Assembly (NCBI GenBank): GCA_012837685.1
Contig: DUQS01000039.1
Location: forward strand, 1 to 38,840
Length of the DNA stretch: 38,840 bases
Direction of reading: 5' to 3'
Source: Bacteroidales bacterium
GTDB taxonomy: Bacteria; Bacteroidota; Bacteroidia; Bacteroidales; Paludibacteraceae
A model generated the notes under the pieces. It was given only the letters and a program-made list of their open reading frames with translations, was not told the origin of the DNA and did not search any database. Of the stretch, positions 18,595-26,797 are shown piece after piece; positions within the stretch are counted from its first letter, which is position 1, and each line of letters starts with the position of its first letter. The translations under genes were made by a program, and so were the position numbers.

Positions 18595-19479
18595 CTACTC
18601 TTTAATAATATTTTTGGTAGAACTAAAATCAACTTCATATGGATCTGTTACATAAGCACCTTTTACAATAACTGAATTAGGATGCGTATCAACAAAATTA
18701 CTCATCTTAATCCAAATTTTACCATAATTAACGTATGCAAATTTTATGCTACGTGGCTTTCCACAAACACGACAGAGCTCTGTATAAGTCATTCCAAGAC
18801 GTGCATTTTGTAAAACAATGTCTGTGGCTTTCTTGATACGTTGTTCAATTTGTTGTACTTCAGATAGAATCTCTTGCTCTTGCTTTTGATAAGTGTCAAG
18901 TTGCGTCTTAAGCGTCTGTAGTTGTTTTTTTAGTTCGTCAACTTTTTGTTTTTGTTGCTGTACTTGAGCGATTTGCGTCTCATATTTCGACTGCAATGCT
19001 TTTACTTCCTCGTTTTTTTGTAAAGAGAGTGTTTGCGTATTAGACAATAAAATTCGTAAACTGTCAATTACAACATCAGCTTGGCGTTTTTCGAGTGAAG
19101 CATTAATTTTTCGTGCAACATCTGTAGGATCCACTTCAATTTCTGCTTTGATATAATATTGAATACCATTCCAATTTTCTTCCAAAATTTTGGTTTCTGT
19201 GATACCTGCACTTAACGATTTTATCTCATTTTGAAAAAAATCTTTTGTAATTGTACCTTTTTGGTCTTCTACAATGTAATTAGTGTAACTTTCCATGTAT
19301 ACGCCCAATTCTTCAAGTAAAAGACGTTTTACCTCTGTGAGGGCTTTGGCGCGCGCCGTAATTTTACTGTCGTTTTCTCCAGCTTGGTAATTATATTCAC
19401 GAATGAATACTTTGTTTTCAGCGAAAGCACCAATAGTAATAGTTGCTAATGTAATTAAACAACACAAAACTTTTCTCAT
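18595..19479 (-). CDS. Exported coiled-coil protein of unknown function
   Basis: A 294-residue protein starting MRKVLCCLITLATITIGAFA, a clear type I signal peptide with cleavage near residue 20. The upstream start at 19527 would bury this signal, so 19479 is chosen. Residues 25-125 (ARAKALTEVKRLLLEELGVYM, quoted as ALTEVKRLLLEELGVYM, then IQYYIKAEIEVD) look like the LPP20/FlgT-N-type alpha-beta fold. Residues about 150-220 are a Gln/Lys/Glu-rich coiled coil. Residues 226-262 (ARLGMTYTELCRVCGKPRS) resemble the GMT-x-x-E-x3-x-GKP turn of BamE/SmpA proteins. It probably sits in the periplasm or at the outer membrane. No exact family is assigned. Confidence 0.72.
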   Translation of the reverse strand: MRKVLCCLITLATITIGAFAENKVFIREYNYQAGENDSKITARAKALTEVKRLLLEELGVYMESYTNYIVEDQKGTITKDFFQNEIKSLSAGITETKILEENWNGIQYYIKAEIEVDPTDVARKINASLEKRQADVVIDSLRILLSNTQTLSLQKNEEVKALQSKYETQIAQVQQQKQKVDELKKQLQTLKTQLDTYQKQEQEILSEVQQIEQRIKKATDIVLQNARLGMTYTELCRVCGKPRSIKFAYVNYGKIWIKMSNFVDTHPNSVIVKGAYVTDPYEVDFSSTKNIIKE

Positions 19480-19492
19480 ACTTCTGTTATTT

Positions 19493-19828
19493 TTAATAAA
19501 ACAATTGATATAATAGATTAGTAACAAACGTTACAATAATGCTAAACAGCAGAGCCCACCAAAAGCTGTCCACATGAAAACTGCTCAACAGTTTGCCTGC
19601 CAATAAAATAATTAGCGCATCAATAACGAACAGAAACAAGCCGAGCGTTACCACCGTAACGGGAATGGTAAGCAAAGTCAGCAAGGGCTTTACCAATACG
19701 TTGAGTACGGCAATAATGATACTTACACCAATGGCTGTCCAAAAACTTTTTACACTAATGCCCGGCAACAGCCAAGCAGTTAAATACACAGCCAACGCCG
19801 AAATCAGAAGATGTGCAATGATACTCAT
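19493..19828 (-). CDS. Phage-holin-family (YvlD-like) small membrane protein
   Basis: A 111-residue, almost entirely hydrophobic protein with four membrane helices and the family motifs GISVKSFWTAIGVSIIIAVLN (as SFWTAIGVSIIIAVLN) and LLTLLTIPVTVVTLGLF. Despite the name of the family (phage holin superfamily IV), chromosomal members occur in most bacteria and are not phage lysis proteins. There is no phage context here. It lies 51 nt after aspS and 13 nt before the exported coiled-coil gene. Confidence 0.88.
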   Translation of the reverse strand: MSIIAHLLISALAVYLTAWLLPGISVKSFWTAIGVSIIIAVLNVLVKPLLTLLTIPVTVVTLGLFLFVIDALIILLAGKLLSSFHVDSFWWALLFSIIVTFVTNLLYQLFY

Positions 19829-19879
19829 ATCTTTTTGTTTAAGTTTTTAATTCAATAAATAGTAATATTAAAATAGTTT

Positions 19880-21637
19880 TTATTTCTCTTTATCTACAAC
19901 TTTTAATCCCAATTCATCCAATTGTATTTGGTCAATAAATCCGGGGGCATTAAGCATTACATCGCGACCTTGATTATTTTTTGGGAAGGCGATGCAATCG
20001 CGAATGCTGTCCAAGCCCACAAAGAGCGACACAAAACGGTCGAGACCGTATGCCAAACCTCCGTGGGGCGGTGCGCCGTACTTAAAGGCATTCATCAAAA
20101 ATCCGAATTTATTTTGCGCTTCTTCGGGCTTAAAGCCAAGAATTTCAAACACTTTTGCCTGCAATTTGGCATCGTGAATACGGATACTTCCACCGCCCAC
20201 TTCTACGCCGTTTATCACCATATCGTAGGCATTGGCACGTACGTTGGCTGGGTCGGTATCAAGCAGATGAATATCTTCGGGCTTTGGCGATGTAAATGGG
20301 TGATGCATAGCCATTAAGCGATTTTCTTCGTCACTCCATTCGTACATTGGAAAATCAACTATCCACAGACACGAATATTTGTTTTTGTCGCGCAATCCGA
20401 GTTGTGAGCCCATTTCAAGGCGTAATTCGGAAAGTTGCTTGCGGGTTTTATTAACATCAGAGCCACTGAGTATGAGAATTAAATCGCCGACTTCCGCATT
20501 GAAAGCAGCTTTCATTTGTTGCAAAACTTCTTGTGTGTAAAATTTATCCACGCTCGATTTTACGCTACCATCGGCTTCTATTCGGGCATAAACCAATCCT
20601 TTAGCACCAATTTGCGGACGTTTTACGTATTCGGTCAGTTGGTCAATTTGTTTGCGCGTGTAGCCGGCTGCCCCTTTAGCGCAAATACCGCCAATGTAGG
20701 CAGCATCGTCAAACACACTGAAACCAAAGCCTTTGAGAATATCCATCAATTCAACAAACTTCATTTCAAAACGTGTGTCAGGCTTGTCGCTGCCATAATA
20801 TTTCATAGCATCGTGCCACGTCATACGGGGCAATTTAGGCAAGTCAATACCTTTAATTGTTTTGAACAAATGACGGCTCATGCCTTCAAACATTTGCAAC
20901 ACATCTTCCTGTTCTACAAATGACATTTCGCAGTCGATTTGGGTAAATTCGGGCTGACGGTCTGCACGTAAATCTTCATCGCGGAAACATTTCACAATTT
21001 GGAAATAACGGTCAAATCCCGAAACCATAAGCAATTGTTTCAAAATTTGCGGACTTTGTGGCAGAGCATAAAACTGTCCTTGATTCATACGGCTTGGTAC
21101 CACAAAATCGCGCGCACCTTCGGGCGTAGAATTGACCAAAACGGGCGTTTCCACTTCCAAAAAACCTTGTTCATCTAAATAGCGCCGTACTTCTATGGTC
21201 ATTTTATGACGCAATTCAAGATTTTTGCGTACACAGGCACGACGTAAATCCAAATAGCGGTATTTCATACGCAAATCGTCACCGCCGTCCGTTTCGTCTT
21301 CAATGGTAAAGGGTGGAGTAAGTGCCTCATTTAATACGGTAAGCTCTGATACAATTATTTCAATATCGCCCGTTGGAATATGTTTGTTTTTAGCGCTGCG
21401 TTCGGCAACTTCGCCCGTAACTTGCAATACAAATTCGCGTCCAAGTTTGTTAGCTTGTTCACATAGTTCGGCGTTAATTTCTTGATTGAAAACCAATTGT
21501 GTAATTCCATAACGGTCGCGCAAATCAATAAAAGTCATGCCGCCCATTTTGCGAATGCGTTGTACCCAACCGGCAAGAGTTACTGTTTTTCCAAGGTCGG
21601 CGATGCAAAGTTCGCCACAAGTGTAAGTTCTGTACAT
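19880..21637 (-). CDS. aspS: Aspartyl-tRNA synthetase
   Basis: A 585-residue class II synthetase of the bacterial type. It has an N-terminal OB-fold anticodon domain ([23 protein letters not shown], seen as [19 protein letters not shown]), motif 2 [16 protein letters not shown] near residue 217, a GAD insertion, and motif 3 [11 protein letters not shown] near residue 530. It charges tRNA-Asp. The start at 21637 gives the expected [10 protein letters not shown]. It is divergent from ruvX and has its own -7 box about 100 bp upstream. Whether it is the discriminating or the Asn-charging type cannot be settled by eye. Confidence 0.98.
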   Translation of the reverse strand: MYRTYTCGELCIADLGKTVTLAGWVQRIRKMGGMTFIDLRDRYGITQLVFNQEINAELCEQANKLGREFVLQVTGEVAERSAKNKHIPTGDIEIIVSELTVLNEALTPPFTIEDETDGGDDLRMKYRYLDLRRACVRKNLELRHKMTIEVRRYLDEQGFLEVETPVLVNSTPEGARDFVVPSRMNQGQFYALPQSPQILKQLLMVSGFDRYFQIVKCFRDEDLRADRQPEFTQIDCEMSFVEQEDVLQMFEGMSRHLFKTIKGIDLPKLPRMTWHDAMKYYGSDKPDTRFEMKFVELMDILKGFGFSVFDDAAYIGGICAKGAAGYTRKQIDQLTEYVKRPQIGAKGLVYARIEADGSVKSSVDKFYTQEVLQQMKAAFNAEVGDLILILSGSDVNKTRKQLSELRLEMGSQLGLRDKNKYSCLWIVDFPMYEWSDEENRLMAMHHPFTSPKPEDIHLLDTDPANVRANAYDMVINGVEVGGGSIRIHDAKLQAKVFEILGFKPEEAQNKFGFLMNAFKYGAPPHGGLAYGLDRFVSLFVGLDSIRDCIAFPKNNQGRDVMLNAPGFIDQIQLDELGLKVVDKEK

Positions 21638-21737
21638 ATTTTTAGTGTTGTTAGTTTAGCTAAAAAGCTATTTTTCCGAATAAATTAAGAATAACTTTCT
21701 AACTTTCAGTTAATTAATTATTCATCTATTAAATCTA

Positions 21738-21745
21738 CAAAGGTA
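21738..21745 (-). promoter_or_regulatory. -7 element of aspS
   Basis: TACCTTTG on the minus strand, about 100 bp before the aspS start codon. The upstream side is T-rich but lacks a clean TTTG at 19-21 bp. It shares the 242-bp intergenic region with the divergent ruvX promoter. Confidence 0.55.
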
Positions 21746-21814
21746 AAACTATTTTTTGAAAAACGGGCTTTTGAAAGCTACTTTTTACTGTCCCGATACG
21801 ATTTTTAGACCGTT

Positions 21815-21848
21815 TTTGCCAAGATACAATTAAAATTTCGTACCTTTG
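21815..21848 (+). promoter_or_regulatory. Promoter of ruvX
   Basis: TTTG (21815-21818), 22 bp, then TACCTTTG (21841-21848), 31 nt before the ATG at 21880. The spacing is slightly longer than the usual 19-21. Confidence 0.6.
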
Positions 21849-21879
21849 TAGAGTACTTTTTAAATAAATAACAGTTTCT

Positions 21880-22296
21880 ATGGCTCGAATTTTAGCAATT
21901 GATTTTGGTGAAAAACGCACAGGAATTGCGGTGTCTGACCCGTTGCAAATCATTGCCAATGGTCTGAAAACAGTTGAAACGGCGCATTTAAACCAATTTT
22001 TGGATACTTATATTGCCAAGGAACCGATAGAGCGTATTATTGTCGGATTTCCGAAAACTTTGCAAAATGAACCGGCGGTAATTACTGCTAAAATTACACC
22101 GTTTGTAACCAAATTGCAACAGCGTTTTCCTGCCATTGCCATCGAATTGGTAGATGAACGCTTTACGTCAAAAATGGCATTTCAGGCGATGATTGATGGC
22201 GGATTAAAGAAAAAAGCACGTCAAAACAAAAGTTTGATTGACCAAGTAAGTGCCACCATTATTTTACAAGAATACTTAGAAAGCAAACATAAATAA
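21880..22296 (+). CDS. ruvX: Putative Holliday junction resolvase / pre-16S rRNA nuclease (YqgF family)
   Basis: A 138-residue RNase H-fold protein. The first catalytic Asp lies in ILAIDFGEKRTGIAVSD (D7). The second acidic block is ELVDERFTS (near 88-96), and a C-terminal LIDQVSATIIL carries the last Asp. Family members (YqgF/RuvX) are essential in E. coli and process the 5' end of pre-16S rRNA; some resolve Holliday junctions. It is followed 36 nt later by def, the usual kind of translation-linked neighbour. Confidence 0.95.
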   Translation: MARILAIDFGEKRTGIAVSDPLQIIANGLKTVETAHLNQFLDTYIAKEPIERIIVGFPKTLQNEPAVITAKITPFVTKLQQRFPAIAIELVDERFTSKMAFQAMIDGGLKKKARQNKSLIDQVSATIILQEYLESKHK

Positions 22297-22332
22297 AACG
22301 TTGATTATAAATTACTTATTTTCATTTACAAT

Positions 22333-22884
22333 ATGGTTCTTCCAATATATTTATATGGTCAGCCGGTATTGCGCAAAGTAGCCGAACCGATAAAAAAAGA
22401 TTATCCCGATTTACAAACACTCATCGACAACATGTTTGAAACAATGTATAAGTCGGATGGTGTAGGGCTTGCTGCTCCTCAAATCGGTTTGAGTATCCGT
22501 GTTGTTGTTATCGATGTTGCACCATTGGCGGACGAATATCCTGAACTTGCCAATAGCAAAATGGTGCTTATCAATCCTGAAATTAAATCTACCGAAGGTG
22601 ATGATGTCAGTTCAGAAGAAGGCTGTTTGAGTTTGCCCGGCATCCACGAATCGGTTGTTCGCAAAAACCGCATTCACATTACTTATTTCGATGAAAAATG
22701 GCAAATGCACGACAAAGTGATTGAAGGCTATTTAGCGCGCGTTATGCAGCACGAATACGACCATTTGGAAGGTCATGTGTTTACAGACCGCATTTCTCCG
22801 ATACGCAAACAGTTGATTAAAAGCAAATTATTAAATATCACTAAAGGGAAAGTGAATTGCAGCTATAAAATTCAACGCAGATAG
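22333..22884 (+). CDS. def: Peptide deformylase
   Basis: A 183-residue metalloenzyme that removes the formyl group from nascent proteins. All three signatures are present: [10 protein letters not shown] (near 39-48), EEGCLSLP (near 96-103, metal Cys) and [11 protein letters not shown] (near 138, two metal His and the catalytic Glu). Length and order are normal. It ends only 2 nt from the stop codon of the convergent MATE gene, leaving no room for a terminator between them. Confidence 0.98.
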   Translation: MVLPIYLYGQPVLRKVAEPIKKDYPDLQTLIDNMFETMYKSDGVGLAAPQIGLSIRVVVIDVAPLADEYPELANSKMVLINPEIKSTEGDDVSSEEGCLSLPGIHESVVRKNRIHITYFDEKWQMHDKVIEGYLARVMQHEYDHLEGHVFTDRISPIRKQLIKSKLLNITKGKVNCSYKIQRR

Positions 22885-22886
22885 CA

Positions 22887-24248
22887 TTAGGAAATATGTG
22901 ACTGTTTCAGTTTTTTTATTTGTACAACTAAAACCACACCCGCCACAAGAGCCGATAACAAATCGGCTACCCAATGAGCCGTCCAAGCCCCATCCAATCC
23001 GAAGAATTTCGGCAACAACAACAGAAACGGCATTAGGAAAAGAATTTGGCGAGACACACTCAAAAATATCGCCATTTTCACTTGTCCGATAGACTGAAAG
23101 AAATTGGTTACAACTAATTGAAAACCAACTACAAAAAACATCATCATCGCCAAACGCATACCGCGCTCAGTAAGGTTTATCAACTGCAAATCGGATGTAA
23201 AAAGTGTTGCTATTTGTTTCGCAAACAACTGTGCGCACAAACTTCCTATCAATGTGAGACTGATTGCCACTACGCAGGCATATTTCAACGTTTTCAGCAC
23301 ACGGTCGTACTTCTTCGCTCCGTAATTATAACCGATTATCGGCTGCACACCATTTGTCAGCCCAACGATAGTCATAATAATCAGCGTAGAAAAAGTGGTA
23401 ATAATACCAAATGCACCAATAGCCAACTCGCCGCCGTACCGTCCCAATGTGTGATTCATTAGAACATTTACAAAACTTGTACCCACTTGTATGCAAAATG
23501 GCGCAAAACCAATAGCAACAATCGGCAATGCTATTGAACGATTGATACGGAAATAATCTTTTTGAAAATGTACGAGATGGCGTTTGTTGAAAAAATGTAG
23601 AAAGACCCACACCGAACTAACTGATTTGGAAATTACTGTCGCAATGGCTGCACCTTTTATACCCAAACCCAAGCCGAAATCGAATATGAAAATCGGGTCT
23701 AAAACCACATTCAACAATGCTCCGGTAAGCAATACCAGCATAGCCTTTATAGGATAGCCCGAAGCACGCATAATGTTAGTAAAACTAAAACTGAATGTTG
23801 TAAGAATATGCCAGGGCAAAATAATTTTCAAATACTCTTTGGCATACGGAATAATAGTTGCCGTACCTCCAAACGCTATCAAAATCTCGTCTAAAAACAG
23901 ATACATGAGCAAAATAACGCTTCCGGAAACTATTAGTGTAAGCACAAAAGCGTTACTTAATATTTTGTTTGCCGTTTCATTCTCTTTCTTGCCCAATGCA
24001 ATGGAAATGTGCGTTGCAGCACCTTGTCCGACCAACATTCCAAAAGCTCCCAAAATCATCATAATAGGGAATGTAAGTGCCAAACCGGAAATGGCATAGG
24101 CTCCGACACCTTGACCTATAAAAATTCGGTCAACAACATTATACAATGCGTTTACCAGCGTTCCTACAATAGTGGGAAAGGAATAATGCCACAGCAACTT
24201 ACCAATGCTCTGACTTTCTAATTCTTGTATGTTTTTTGTATACAACAA
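22887..24248 (-). CDS. MATE-family multidrug efflux transporter
   Basis: A 453-residue inner-membrane protein with 12 predicted helices. It carries MATE hallmarks: FPTIVGTLVNALYNVVDRIFIG near the start (quoted as TLVNALYNVVDRIFIG), GAAIATVISK, and GVQPIIGYNYGAKKYDR in the second half. MATE proteins export cationic drugs or other small molecules using a Na+ or H+ gradient. The start codon is TTG at 24248 or the TTG that follows it; no ATG is available upstream in frame before the rpoD terminator. The substrate is not deducible. Confidence 0.93.
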   Translation of the reverse strand: MLYTKNIQELESQSIGKLLWHYSFPTIVGTLVNALYNVVDRIFIGQGVGAYAISGLALTFPIMMILGAFGMLVGQGAATHISIALGKKENETANKILSNAFVLTLIVSGSVILLMYLFLDEILIAFGGTATIIPYAKEYLKIILPWHILTTFSFSFTNIMRASGYPIKAMLVLLTGALLNVVLDPIFIFDFGLGLGIKGAAIATVISKSVSSVWVFLHFFNKRHLVHFQKDYFRINRSIALPIVAIGFAPFCIQVGTSFVNVLMNHTLGRYGGELAIGAFGIITTFSTLIIMTIVGLTNGVQPIIGYNYGAKKYDRVLKTLKYACVVAISLTLIGSLCAQLFAKQIATLFTSDLQLINLTERGMRLAMMMFFVVGFQLVVTNFFQSIGQVKMAIFLSVSRQILFLMPFLLLLPKFFGLDGAWTAHWVADLLSALVAGVVLVVQIKKLKQSHIS

Positions 24249-24265
24249 CTGTTTTTCGGTAAAAG

Positions 24266-24305
24266 AAAAAGAGTACGTTGTTTTTTGATGTTCCGTACTC
24301 TTTTT
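24266..24305 (-). terminator. Intrinsic terminator of rpoD
   Basis: A perfect 12-bp stem, AAAAAGAGTACG (24266-24277) and CGTACTCTTTTT (24294-24305), with a 16-nt loop. It lies 24 nt past the rpoD stop codon on the minus strand. It also separates rpoD from the MATE gene, whose promoter must lie in or after it. Confidence 0.88.
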
Positions 24306-24329
24306 ATCAGAAATTGTAGGATAAACGAA

Positions 24330-25190
24330 TTATCCCAAATAGCTTTTTAATAATTTATTCTTGGAGTTTTGACGCAATCTGCGAATGGCTTTTTCCTTGA
24401 TTTGGCGCACACGTTCACGCGTTAGTCCAAATTTGTCGCCTATTTCTTCAAGTGTCATTTCCACATAACCGATACCAAAGAACATTTTAATAATCTCGCG
24501 TTCGCGTTCGCTCAATATTTCAAGTGCACGGTTAATTTCCGTCAACAACGATTCATTAATAAGCGAGCGGTCGGCAACAGGGGAATCCTCGTTTACCAAT
24601 ACGTCTAACAAACTGTTGTCTTCGTCTTCTACAAACGGTGCATCTACCGAAATATGGCGTCCTGAAATTTTTATCGTGTCAGTAATTTTATCGATAGGAA
24701 TATCCAACTCTTCAGCCAATTCTTCGGGCGACGGGCGACGTTCGTTTTCTTGCTCAAAACGCGAAAAAGCTTTATTGATTTTATTCAGCGAACCAACTTG
24801 ATTTAATGGCAAACGCACAATGCGCGACTGTTCGGCTAATGCTTGCAGTATCGATTGGCGAATCCACCACACAGCATAGGAAATGAATTTAAATCCTCTC
24901 GTTTCATCAAATTTTTCAGCCGCCTTTATCAATCCCAAGTTACCTTCATTAATCAAATCCGGCAAGCTTAAGCCCTGATTTTGGTACTGTTTAGCTACAG
25001 AAACTACAAACCTGAGATTGGCGCGCGTCAGTTTTTCGAGAGCGGCACGGTCGCCTTTTCTAATGCGTTGTGCCAATTCAACTTCCTCTTCCACAGAAAT
25101 AAGCTCTTCACGACCTATTTCCTGCAGATATTTATCCAACGAGGCGCTTTCGCGATTAGTAATTGATTTTGTAATTTTTAGTTGTCTCAT
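24330..25190 (-). CDS. rpoD: Primary RNA polymerase sigma factor (RpoD/SigA, Bacteroidetes type)
   Basis: A 286-residue group 1 sigma factor in the short form seen in Bacteroidetes, which lacks the long region 1.1 and the non-conserved insert. Region 1.2 is at [10 protein letters not shown] (18-27). Region 2 includes [27 protein letters not shown] and the DNA-melting and -10 helix [14 protein letters not shown]. Region 4.2 is [20 protein letters not shown]. This factor reads the TTTG/TAnnTTTG promoters seen across the window. It is a single-gene unit with its own promoter and terminator. Confidence 0.98.
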   Translation of the reverse strand: MRQLKITKSITNRESASLDKYLQEIGREELISVEEEVELAQRIRKGDRAALEKLTRANLRFVVSVAKQYQNQGLSLPDLINEGNLGLIKAAEKFDETRGFKFISYAVWWIRQSILQALAEQSRIVRLPLNQVGSLNKINKAFSRFEQENERRPSPEELAEELDIPIDKITDTIKISGRHISVDAPFVEDEDNSLLDVLVNEDSPVADRSLINESLLTEINRALEILSEREREIIKMFFGIGYVEMTLEEIGDKFGLTRERVRQIKEKAIRRLRQNSKNKLLKSYLG

Positions 25191-25210
25191 ACTTATGCGT
25201 AATTAGCCTG

Positions 25211-25218
25211 CGAAGATA
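25211..25218 (-). promoter_or_regulatory. -7 element of rpoD
   Basis: TATCTTCG on the minus strand, 20 nt before the ATG at 25190. No clear -33 TTTG is found at 19-21 bp. Confidence 0.5.
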
Positions 25219-25300
25219 GTGATTTTTTTTGAAAAATCCTAATTTTTAACACGTTTGTTTACCTCTGATTACAAGAAACTTACCTTAATTTGTTGTTTAT

Positions 25301-26773
25301 TTACAGCGACAACGGGCTTTTGAGTGTCATTTTTTTACGAAAAATCAATAGTCCCACAGTGGTTATCAAGCCATTCAGAAGTAAAATTTCAAAACCGAAT
25401 TTGTAACCGAACAACAAGGTTTCGGAATATTTATCAATTAATACGCTGGCAACTACAGAAATAGCACATATATAGGGAATAGCTTTATCGTGTATTTGTA
25501 TTTTAGTGAAAATGCCAAGAAAATACAATCCGAGCAATGGTCCATAGGTGTAACCGGCAAATTTGAAAATGGCTTTTACAACACTTTCGTCATTGAATGC
25601 TTCAAACAAAATAATTACTAACGCCAATATGATAGCATTGCTTAAATGGACAATGAATCTCGTTTTTTTGAGATGTTCTTCCGAGCGTCCTTTTAAACCG
25701 TAAATGTCCACCATAAAAGAAGTTGTCATGGCTACCAAGGCGGAATTGGCACTCGAAAAAGCTGCCGCTATTACACCCAAAATAAAGCAAATACCAACAC
25801 CGAAAGAGAGGTATTTCGTGGCTAACATCGGATAAATTTCGTCTGTTTTAGCGGGAATGGCAATACCTTTTGCCTGCATATAGATAACGAACAAAACGCC
25901 CAAGCATAAGAAAATGAAATTGACGGGAACAAACGAAAGGCTAAACGAAAAGAAATTCTTTTTTGCCTCTTTTATGTTTTTAAGAGAGAGGTTTTTCTGC
26001 ATCATATCTTGGTCTAAACCCGTCATTACAATGGTAATGAACGCTCCCGATATAAATTGTTTGAAGAAATTATTCTCGTTAGTCCAGAAATTACTGAAAT
26101 CGAACATGCGGAAGTTTGGAGAATCGCCTATGGCTGAAACCATTCCACCAAACGAAAAGCCCAACTCGTCTTTAATGGAAAATATAGTAAATACTACCGC
26201 AAAAATAAGGAAGAACGTCTGAATTAAATCCGTCCATACAATGGATTTAATGCCACCTTTAAATGTGTAAACCCAAATAAGAAACACGGATAAGATGGCA
26301 TTAAGGAAAAATGGAAGTCCTAATGGGTCAAAAACAGTGATTTGCAAAACCAAAGTAACAATAAACAGGCGGAAACCTGCACCAATAATTTTCGATAAGA
26401 GAAATAATACTGCACTGGTTTTGTAGCCGCGAAAGCCAAAACGCTGCTCGATGAAACCGTAAATAGAATTCAGTTTATAACGGTAGTACAACGGAAGCAA
26501 CACCTGCATAATGAATATATACCCCAAAAAGTTGCCTAAAATTACCTCAAAATAGGTCATGTGCGCAGGCGACGCTACCATACCCGGAACGGAAATGAAA
26601 GTTACTCCTGAAAGGGTAGTTCCAATCATACCAAATGCTACTACCCACCATGGTGAATTGCCGCCGCCGGTATAAAAGTCGGAATCTTTACTTTTACGCG
26701 ATGCAATGTACGATACTCCAATAACTACTGCAAAATAGAGTGCAATGATACCTATTACTAAATACGGATTCAT
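25301..26773 (-). CDS. Sodium:solute symporter family transporter
   Basis: A 490-residue membrane protein with about 13 helices of the SSS family. It has WWVVAFGMIGTTLSGVTFISVPG near residue 42 (read as FGMIGTTLSGVTFISVPG), a GGIKSIVWTDLIQ segment, and AAAFSSANSALVAMTTSF in helix 8, which carries the Na+-site serines. Substrates of this family include sugars, amino acids and sialic acid; none can be chosen here. It starts 24 nt after the OmpA/PD40 gene and ends a plsC-ompA-SSS operon. Confidence 0.92.
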   Translation of the reverse strand: MNPYLVIGIIALYFAVVIGVSYIASRKSKDSDFYTGGGNSPWWVVAFGMIGTTLSGVTFISVPGMVASPAHMTYFEVILGNFLGYIFIMQVLLPLYYRYKLNSIYGFIEQRFGFRGYKTSAVLFLLSKIIGAGFRLFIVTLVLQITVFDPLGLPFFLNAILSVFLIWVYTFKGGIKSIVWTDLIQTFFLIFAVVFTIFSIKDELGFSFGGMVSAIGDSPNFRMFDFSNFWTNENNFFKQFISGAFITIVMTGLDQDMMQKNLSLKNIKEAKKNFFSFSLSFVPVNFIFLCLGVLFVIYMQAKGIAIPAKTDEIYPMLATKYLSFGVGICFILGVIAAAFSSANSALVAMTTSFMVDIYGLKGRSEEHLKKTRFIVHLSNAIILALVIILFEAFNDESVVKAIFKFAGYTYGPLLGLYFLGIFTKIQIHDKAIPYICAISVVASVLIDKYSETLLFGYKFGFEILLLNGLITTVGLLIFRKKMTLKSPLSL

Positions 26774-26797
26774 AAAAAAAATATTAAGTTAATAAAA

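Noticed and set aside
19493-19828. Holin-like gene as a sign of a prophage
   Set aside because: No lysin, structural, integrase or terminase genes are near. Chromosomal members of this holin-like family are common outside phages.
21735-21959. 74-codon minus-strand frame at the ruvX start
   Set aside because: It overlaps ruvX and the aspS/ruvX promoter region, has a low-complexity basic sequence, and lacks a plausible promoter.
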